Shown here one piece after another: positions 1 through 3,659 of a stretch of 6,181 nt of DNA. The notes beneath the pieces are model-generated. The model saw nothing but the letters and a program-made list of their open reading frames with translations, had not been told where the DNA came from and did no database searches. Within the stretch, counting starts at the first letter, position 1. The number at the start of each line of letters is the position of its first letter. The translations under genes were made by a program, and so were the position numbers. The stretch lies in contig PMXH01000521.1 of the NCBI GenBank assembly GCA_003165855.1, forward strand, positions 6,423 through 12,603. Reading direction: 5' to 3'. The stretch is from Acidobacteriaceae bacterium. Its GTDB lineage: Bacteria > Acidobacteriota > Terriglobia > Terriglobales > Acidobacteriaceae.

Positions 1-703
1 CATCGGGATTGTCGGCCTCGCGAGCCAACGACTCATCGAAGGCATGAACCGCAGCAGCATATTGCCCATCGGAGAACAGAGCGAGACCGAGGAACTGGTA
101 GGCCTCGGCGTTCTGAGGATCCATACTGAGCGCGGTACGGGCTTCGGCGATGGCGTCGGATGGGTCATCCAAGCGATAAAAGATGTAAGCCAGGGTGCTG
201 TGATTCTCGGGGAAATCCGGCATAAGCTGCGCGGAAAGCGTGATCTCGTCGATGGCATCGTCCCAGCGCTCCTGCTGGCGGAGCATCGTGCCCAGCGCGA
301 AGTGCAGCGCGGCATTTTGGGGGTCGGAGGCTAAACCGTGGCGCAGAGCGAGTTCGGCTTGGTGGAAGCGCTGAGCGTGGGCATCGGCGGCGGCCTGGAC
401 CAGGAATGCCGGAATCTCGGAGGCTGTGGGACCGGGAGCAGCGGAGGGTTTCAAATCGGCGTTGATCAGAGTACGGACCAGAATGGCATCGGCGCCGGCG
501 GATTCGAGTTGACGAATCTGTTCCTGGCCGGGGCGGTTCGCGATTCCGCGCCCTTGAATAAGGCGGACGAGGCGGCCGCTGGGCACACCGGCCGCGAGCC
601 ATGCCATCAGTTGAGTGGCGCTGACGGGCTGGGTTTCACTCGATGCGGCAGCGAAAGCCACCCCAAGCAGAAACAGAAAAGCTGAAAGGACTTTGCGCTT
701 CAC
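1..703 (-). CDS. Exported TPR-repeat protein, 3' end beyond the window (partial)
   Basis: This minus-strand frame is open from a GTG at 703-701 to the window edge, giving 234 codons without a stop. The start is chosen because GGAG (713-710) lies 6 bases upstream and because a signal peptide follows immediately: a KRK n-region, a hydrophobic stretch at residues 5-17, and a small-residue AAASS cleavage zone near 18-22. Residues 27-82 form a compact helical module containing 'AAGVPSGRLVRLI' and 'LESAGADAILVRTLI'. I know similar modules from acidobacterial TPR proteins, where their function is unknown. Residues 97-232 hold four tetratricopeptide repeats in a strict 34-residue register, with the helix-ending Pro at 128, 162 and 196 (DPQN, MPDF, DPQN). 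TPRs are protein-protein interaction scaffolds, so the likely role is a periplasmic or surface scaffold, but the partner and any C-terminal catalytic domain are out of view. It is transcribed divergently from tatA. Confidence 0.88.
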   Translation of the reverse strand, partial: MKRKVLSAFLFLLGVAFAAASSETQPVSATQLMAWLAAGVPSGRLVRLIQGRGIANRPGQEQIRQLESAGADAILVRTLINADLKPSAAPGPTASEIPAFLVQAAADAHAQRFHQAELALRHGLASDPQNAALHFALGTMLRQQERWDDAIDEITLSAQLMPDFPENHSTLAYIFYRLDDPSDAIAEARTALSMDPQNAEAYQFLGLALFSDGQYAAAVHAFDESLAREADNPD

Positions 704-707
704 TCGA

Positions 708-713
708 CTCTCC
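708..713 (-). promoter_or_regulatory. Ribosome binding site for the TPR gene
   Basis: The minus strand reads GGAGAG here. The GGAG core is 6 bases from the GTG at 703-701. This supports the GTG start, since no ATG lies at a better position before the signal peptide. Confidence 0.6.
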
Positions 714-772
714 GGCGACGGTTTGGCTTGCTGGTGGCGCGGTTTCGGTGGTCAGGAACCGCCTGATCCCAC

Positions 773-800
773 ATTAGTCCGACGGGGGAGCCAAAGGTAA
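773..800 (-). promoter_or_regulatory. Weak candidate promoter for the TPR gene
   Basis: On the minus strand, TTACCT (800-795) and ACTAAT (778-773) are separated by 16 bases, matching the sigma70 -35 and -10 consensus at 3/6 and 4/6 positions. Transcription would start near 766, giving a leader of roughly 63 bases. The match is weak and could be chance. The CRP-type site lies about 137 bases upstream of this predicted start. Confidence 0.22.
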
Positions 801-895
801 GGTCACGGAAGTAATGGGTTTGTGAGACGAAGTCGTGGGTACTTTCCGGCCCGCGATGCATGCCCTCGGGGATGATTACGCAAGTCACGACCTTC

Positions 896-911
896 CGTGA
901 TTTTGATCACA
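896..911. promoter_or_regulatory. CRP/FNR-family operator-like palindrome
   Basis: The 16-mer CGTGATTTTGATCACA matches the classical CRP site TGTGAT-N4-ATCACA at 11 of 12 conserved positions; only the first base differs. Further half-sites continue the array to the left: TCACG at 885-889 and CGTGA at 896-900, each step 11 bp, about one helical turn. CRP/FNR-family proteins bind such sites as dimers and activate or repress nearby promoters. Here it could serve either divergent gene. The distances to the predicted starts (about 197 bases to tatA, about 137 to the TPR gene) are longer than the classical activating positions, so the target promoter is unresolved. Confidence 0.55.
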
Positions 912-948
912 GCGCGCTTTCTCCTCGGATGTCAGACTGCCAGAGTAG

Positions 949-1021
949 CGATGGGATCAAGGCTTCGCTCCCATTGTTAAGCAGGCAGGAAATGGGCTTT
1001 GGAGCGAAGATCTGGACTCCA
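949..1021. promoter_or_regulatory. Cluster of mutually exclusive hairpins upstream of tatA
   Basis: Four segments can pair in competing ways. Segment A (949-956) pairs with the end of B (969-976) as an 8-bp stem including one wobble. Segment B (CTTCGCTCC, 964-972) is a perfect 9-bp complement of C (GGAGCGAAG, 1001-1009); CCCATT at 970-975 can also pair with AATGGG at 991-996. Segment C's left edge (TGGAG, 1000-1004) pairs with D (CTCCA, 1017-1021). A-B and B-C cannot both form, nor can B-C and C-D. This resembles a switching leader, but the best tatA promoter lies downstream, so an upstream promoter or a separate small RNA would be needed. No riboswitch family is recognised. Confidence 0.35.
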
Positions 1022-1064
1022 TCCTCTGCAGCAGTTTGTTTGAGACACTACTGGCGGCGAGGGT

Positions 1065-1093
1065 TTGACTTCCCCGTGACCGTCCGGTAGCGT
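1065..1093 (+). promoter_or_regulatory. Candidate sigma70 promoter for tatA
   Basis: TTGACT (1065-1070, 5/6 to the -35 consensus) is followed after 17 bases by TAGCGT (1088-1093, 3/6 to the -10 consensus). Transcription would begin near 1100, leaving a leader of about 25 bases with the ribosome binding site. TATAGG at 1093-1098 looks better as a -10 but is 22 bases from the -35. Confidence 0.4.
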
Positions 1094-1115
1094 ATAGGCA
1101 GTAGTGTTGTCCCTT

Positions 1116-1120
1116 GGAGG
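1116..1120 (+). promoter_or_regulatory. Ribosome binding site deciding the tatA start
   Basis: GGAGG lies 5 bases before the ATG at 1126. It overlaps the in-frame upstream TTG at 1114-1116, which therefore cannot be the start. This places the TatA N-terminus at MLEGLFQ. Confidence 0.8.
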
Positions 1121-1125
1121 TTCTT

Positions 1126-1332
1126 ATGCTTGAGGGTCTGTTTCAACCGATGCACCTGATTATCATTTTTGCCATCGCTTTGCTGGTTTTCGGTCCCAAG
1201 AAGTTACCCGAACTCGGCAAAGGTCTGGGCGAGGGGATTCGCGCCCTAAAAGAAGGCATGAAGGATACCCCTCCGGCGCAGGCTTCGACCGAGCAGAATA
1301 AGACTCCCGAGTCGAAAGAAACCAAGGGCTAA
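1126..1332 (+). CDS. tatA: Sec-independent protein translocase subunit TatA/TatE
   Basis: This 68-residue protein belongs to the TatA/B/E (MttA/Hcf106) family, the pore-forming or membrane-thinning subunit of the twin-arginine translocase, which moves folded proteins across the inner membrane. Family features in order are a short N-tail with a polar Gln at residue 7, one transmembrane helix (about 9-22), the hallmark hinge FGPKKLPELG (22-31), an amphipathic helix (about 29-47, GKGLGEGIRALKEGMK), and a charged, disordered tail rich in Pro, Glu, Lys and Thr. The FGPKKLPELG hinge and short tail favour TatA/E over TatB, which usually has a longer cytoplasmic helix. No tatB or tatC lies in view; TatA genes are often orphaned from tatC. 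The ATG at 1126 is preferred over the TTG at 1114 because GGAGG sits 5 bases before it. It appears monocistronic, with a terminator directly behind the stop. Confidence 0.95.
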   Translation: MLEGLFQPMHLIIIFAIALLVFGPKKLPELGKGLGEGIRALKEGMKDTPPAQASTEQNKTPESKETKG

Positions 1333-1359
1333 CCGAGTTCCCTTCGGGGAGCTTCGGTT
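1331..1359 (+). terminator. tatA terminator hairpin with a UUCG tetraloop
   Basis: Arms 1331-1342 and 1347-1359 pair over 12 base pairs (two wobbles) with one bulged C, around a TTCG loop closed by C-G, the exceptionally stable cUUCGg type. The 5' arm includes the last two bases of the TAA stop. The following stretch is only moderately T-rich (ATTGTATCTTCTTGATTT) with no long T run, so termination may be partial. Confidence 0.6.
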
Positions 1360-1483
1360 GATTGTATCTTCTTGATTTACGTGCCGCTTCGTCGTTGTTG
1401 CTTGTCCCGTTCCAAGTAATTCCTGGGTCTACTCATTCGGTTCGTTCCATTGCATCTGAGCTGTGAAACTGACTCTAAAATCT
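1360..1483. other. Pyrimidine-rich spacer between tatA and the barrel gene
   Basis: The plus strand is C/T-rich with repeated GTTCC-like words. No strong hairpin or open frame is present. TAAAAT at 1476-1481 resembles a -10 box but sits too close to the ribosome binding site and lacks a correctly spaced -35, so the promoter of the barrel gene is not resolved. Confidence 0.5.
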
Positions 1484-1488
1484 GGAGG
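1484..1488 (+). promoter_or_regulatory. Ribosome binding site of the DUF481-type gene
   Basis: GGAGG lies 5 bases before GTG 1494 and 8 bases before TTG 1497. A second AGGAG (1490-1494) overlaps the GTG. Either non-ATG codon could initiate, so the N-terminus is uncertain by one residue. Confidence 0.65.
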
Positions 1489-1493
1489 TAGGA

Positions 1494-2579
1494 GTGTTGC
1501 GGAAAGTCGAGTTTGTTGCCTTAGTTGTGTTCCTGGGATTGGCGTCGGCGGTTTACGCCGATCAGATCACGTTGAAGAATGGCGACCACCTGAGCGGCAC
1601 GGTGGTGAAGTCCGACGGCAAGACGCTGGTGCTGCACACGGAGTTTGCGGGAGACGTCACGATCCAGTTCGCGGCGATCACAGAGATCCGAACCGATAAG
1701 GCGCTGCACGTCGCTTTGTCGAACGGCCAAACCGTGGTGGGACCGATCACGACGAGCGATGGGAAGATCGAGATTGTCGGCAAAGGCGGCGCTCCGGTGG
1801 AGACGCCGAAGGAAAGTGTGGTGGCGATCCGAAACGATGCCGACCAAGTGGCCTATGAGAAGGCGCTGCATCCGGGCCTGCTGGAAGGTTGGAATGGCGG
1901 GGCGAACGTGGGCTTTTCGCTGACCCGTGGCAACAGCCAGACGGAGAACTTGTCGCTCGCGTTCACCGCTGCACGCGCCACCAAAACTGACAAGCTTAGC
2001 CTGTATACGAATGCGGTATATGGGACGAATCAACTGGCCATTCCCAGTACGACAGCCAACACGGAGGCAGGCGGGATTCGTTACGACCGCAATCTCAATC
2101 CGCGGATGTTTGGGTTTGCGAGCGCCGACTTCACCAGCAATGCGCTGCAGGAGCTGAATCTGCGCTCGGTGGGAAGCTTGGGTTTTGGATATCACGCCAT
2201 CAAGAGCGACAGGACGGTGCTTGACTTCCTGGCCGGCGGCAACTTCACCGACGAGAACTACACGGAGACGAACACCACCGTAACTCCGCCGACAACCTCT
2301 AAGCTGATCCACAATTATGGCGCGCTCACTTTGGGCGAGGAACTGATGCATAAGCTGGGCAAAAGCACCGTGCTCACGGAGAAACTGTATTTCTTTCCAA
2401 ACCTGACGGAGACTGGCGAGTACCGGGGCACGTTTGACCTGGGACTGGTGACGAAGATCAGCAAATGGCTGGGCTGGCAGAACGGATTCAGCGACGTATA
2501 CGTGTCCAACCCGCCGAACGGGACCAGGAAGAATGACGTGGTCCTGACGACCGGTCTGAACTTCTCGTTTGCCCACTAG
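1494..2579 (+). CDS. DUF481-type outer-membrane beta-barrel protein with N-terminal beta-repeat domain
   Basis: This 361-residue protein starts at GTG 1494 (TTG 1497 is an alternative); no ATG is available near the GGAGG. Residues 1-22 are a Sec signal peptide ending VYA before DQ. Residues 23-112 contain two tandem copies of a small beta unit of the type 'IxLxNGxxxxGxVxxSDGKxxI' (about 23-66 and 71-112), each ending in a short 'xxIxxI' or 'VVAI' strand. Residues from about 127 (LEGWNGGANVGFSLTRGNSQTENLSL) to the end match the DUF481/YdiY family: alternating hydrophobic strands, the G-N-S/T-x-T turn, many aromatic and Asn-rich loops, and a final strand 'VLTTGLNFSFAH'. The predicted fold is an outer-membrane barrel. 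Its substrate and role are unknown, and the last residue is His instead of the usual terminal Phe. The gene appears to be its own unit, with hairpins on both sides. Confidence 0.85.
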   Translation: MLRKVEFVALVVFLGLASAVYADQITLKNGDHLSGTVVKSDGKTLVLHTEFAGDVTIQFAAITEIRTDKALHVALSNGQTVVGPITTSDGKIEIVGKGGAPVETPKESVVAIRNDADQVAYEKALHPGLLEGWNGGANVGFSLTRGNSQTENLSLAFTAARATKTDKLSLYTNAVYGTNQLAIPSTTANTEAGGIRYDRNLNPRMFGFASADFTSNALQELNLRSVGSLGFGYHAIKSDRTVLDFLAGGNFTDENYTETNTTVTPPTTSKLIHNYGALTLGEELMHKLGKSTVLTEKLYFFPNLTETGEYRGTFDLGLVTKISKWLGWQNGFSDVYVSNPPNGTRKNDVVLTTGLNFSFAH

Positions 2580-2623
2580 AAATCTGCGCAGTTGCCGGAA
2601 GAAGGGTTCGTCATATTGAGAGC

Positions 2624-2653
2624 GGAGAAGCAGCTCGCGAGAGCGGCTTCTCC
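2624..2653 (+). terminator. Strong hairpin terminator after the barrel gene
   Basis: GGAGAAGC (2624-2631) pairs perfectly with GCTTCTCC (2646-2653). Inside, after one A/G mismatch, GCTC pairs with GAGC around a GCGA (GNRA-type) tetraloop: 12 base pairs in all, starting 45 bases beyond the stop codon. Only ATTT follows, so the U-tract is weak, but the stem is the most stable one I can see in the window. Confidence 0.62.
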
Positions 2654-2740
2654 ATTTGAAGATTCGTATTTAAAGGTTCATTCGACGTCCAGAATCCGAT
2701 TCCGTGCCCTATCCCAGCCTTTTTGCCCGCTCACCAACAC

Positions 2741-2770
2741 TTGAACAACACGTCTACTACCGGGTACAGT
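2741..2770 (+). promoter_or_regulatory. Candidate promoter for the LolA-like/VPS10-like unit
   Basis: TTGAAC (2741-2746) and TACAGT (2765-2770) are 18 bases apart, each matching the sigma70 consensus at 4 of 6 positions. Transcription would start near 2777, giving a leader of about 48 bases. The position between the upstream terminator and the gene fits. Confidence 0.42.
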
Positions 2771-2811
2771 ACTGTTTCCCGTTTTCCGGGCTCTTTAAGT
2801 CCCTCATCCAC

Positions 2812-2816
2812 AGGAG
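2812..2816 (+). promoter_or_regulatory. Ribosome binding site of the LolA-like gene
   Basis: AGGAG lies 8 bases before ATG 2825, which decides against the in-frame upstream TTG at 2723. The latter would add 34 residues of non-signal sequence before the signal peptide. Confidence 0.75.
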
Positions 2817-2824
2817 TCTGCTCG

Positions 2825-3592
2825 ATGCGTCACGCCGTGATTGTGCTGATTGCTGTCTGCTGCAGCGGTGCGTTTTCCTACTCGCAAACCGCGGACGAAC
2901 TGATTGCCAAGAACATCCAGGCCAGAGGCGGCTTGGAGAAGATGAAGGCCATCAAGAACATCCGCATGACGGGCAAGTTCGAAGGGGGCGGAGGGTTCAC
3001 CGCTGCCGTGGGCCAGGAGAACGAGCGGCCCAACTTGATTCGGGAGACGTTCTTGTTGCAGGGGATGACGGCCATCCAGGCCTACGACGGGACGACCGGC
3101 TGGCAGATTCAGCCCTTCGGCGGGAAGAAGGATCCACAGTTGATGGGCGAGGACGACCTGCGCGATCTGCTGCTGGACGCCGACTTTGACGGGCCCCTGG
3201 TGGATTACAAAGAAAAGGGCAGCACGGTGGAGTATCTAGGCCACGATGTGGTGGATGGGGACGACGCGCTGCGACTGAAGGTGACGCTGAAGAACGGCGA
3301 CATTATCTATGACTACCTCGATCCCGATACTTTTATCGAAATTCGCAAGGAGATCCAGCAGTTTGTTCGGGGCTCGGTGCGGGAGCACGTGGTGGGGTAC
3401 GGTTCGTATAAGCCGGTAGCGGGGGTGATGTATCCCTTCTCGATCTCGAGCGGGTCGAAGAACAATCCCGAGGCGCAGACCAGCACGGTACAGAAGATGG
3501 AAGTGAATGTGACCATCGATCCTGCAGACTTTGCGCTTCCCGCATCGTTGAAGACTGAGGAAAAGAAATCTGGGTTGCTCGGGATTCATTGA
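2825..3592 (+). CDS. Secreted LolA-like (outer-membrane lipoprotein-sorting-type) protein
   Basis: This is a 255-residue protein. Residues 1-20 form a signal peptide (MRH, a hydrophobic core 4-13, then SGAFSYS before Q21). Two cysteines at 12-13 do not fit a lipobox, because Val and not Gly or Ala precedes Cys12. The mature protein opens with TADELIAKNIQARGGLEKMK (22-41), the helical start common in LolA/LolB/RseB-fold proteins, followed by 'IKNIRMTGKF' and a series of antiparallel strands with 'AYDGTTGWQIQPF', 'DYKEKGSTVEYLGHDVVDGDDALRL', 'DIIYDYLDPDTFIEIRKE' and 'YGSYKPVAGVMYPFSI'. The aromatic-rich half-barrel pattern suggests binding of a hydrophobic ligand such as a lipid or lipoprotein acyl chain in the periplasm. 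True LolA proteins are about 180-200 mature residues, so this is a longer paralogue and I do not assign lolA. It is followed by the VPS10-like gene without a clear terminator. Confidence 0.8.
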   Translation: MRHAVIVLIAVCCSGAFSYSQTADELIAKNIQARGGLEKMKAIKNIRMTGKFEGGGGFTAAVGQENERPNLIRETFLLQGMTAIQAYDGTTGWQIQPFGGKKDPQLMGEDDLRDLLLDADFDGPLVDYKEKGSTVEYLGHDVVDGDDALRLKVTLKNGDIIYDYLDPDTFIEIRKEIQQFVRGSVREHVVGYGSYKPVAGVMYPFSISSGSKNNPEAQTSTVQKMEVNVTIDPADFALPASLKTEEKKSGLLGIH

Positions 3593-3645
3593 TTCGCTGC
3601 GATGAATTCGCTTGGACGACGACGACGAAACTCATTTGCCTGGAA

Positions 3646-3650
3646 GAGGA
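3646..3650 (+). promoter_or_regulatory. Ribosome binding site of the VPS10-like gene
   Basis: GAGGA lies 9 bases before ATG 3660, and a signal peptide begins directly at that ATG. The 67-base gap from the previous stop shows no strong hairpin, consistent with co-transcription. Confidence 0.6.
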
Positions 3651-3659
3651 CTGTTAAAC

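Larger units (their letters stand above)
704..1125. other. Divergent intergenic region without a convincing gene
   Basis: About 420 bases separate the minus-strand TPR gene from plus-strand tatA. Short open frames exist (62 codons minus at 700-888, 76 codons plus at 860-1090), but they lack a ribosome binding site, a domain or a signal peptide, so I do not call them. The region instead holds regulatory-looking structure: a 7-bp hairpin (750-768), a 9-bp inverted repeat with arms at 803-811 and 892-900, a CRP-type palindrome (896-911), overlapping alternative stems (949-1021), and a candidate tatA promoter (1065-1093). I see no tRNA-like cloverleaf. Confidence 0.7.

Noticed and set aside
44..685. 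Plus-strand frames (44-334, 338-685) opposite the TPR gene
   Set aside because: The minus-strand frame gives a signal peptide and four TPRs in exact 34-residue register; the plus-strand frames show no domain.
700..888. 62-codon minus-strand frame in the divergent region
   Set aside because: It starts with GTG without a ribosome binding site, has no recognisable domain, and covers the putative leader and regulatory repeats.
1450..1481. TTGCAT...TAAAAT as a promoter for the barrel gene
   Set aside because: The spacer is 20 bases, and the start point would fall on the ribosome binding site, leaving almost no leader.
1521..2576. 351-codon open frame on the minus strand opposite the barrel gene
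   Set aside because: It mirrors the GC-rich third positions of the plus-strand gene, has Arg/His/Gln-rich low-complexity composition and no ribosome binding site, while the plus-strand protein has a signal peptide and a recognisable barrel.
2723..2824. Upstream TTG start extending the LolA-like protein by 34 residues
   Set aside because: AGGAG sits 8 bases before ATG 2825 and the signal peptide begins exactly there; the extension would also overlap the predicted promoter.
3583..3607. GATTCAT/ATGAATT inverted repeat after the LolA-like stop as a terminator
   Set aside because: The stem is short, AT-rich and includes a wobble, with a loop of about 10 bases and no T-run after it; it is too weak to call.
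3615..3628. (GAC)4 trinucleotide run
   Set aside because: Only four units in GC-rich DNA; too short to be a meaningful repeat feature.
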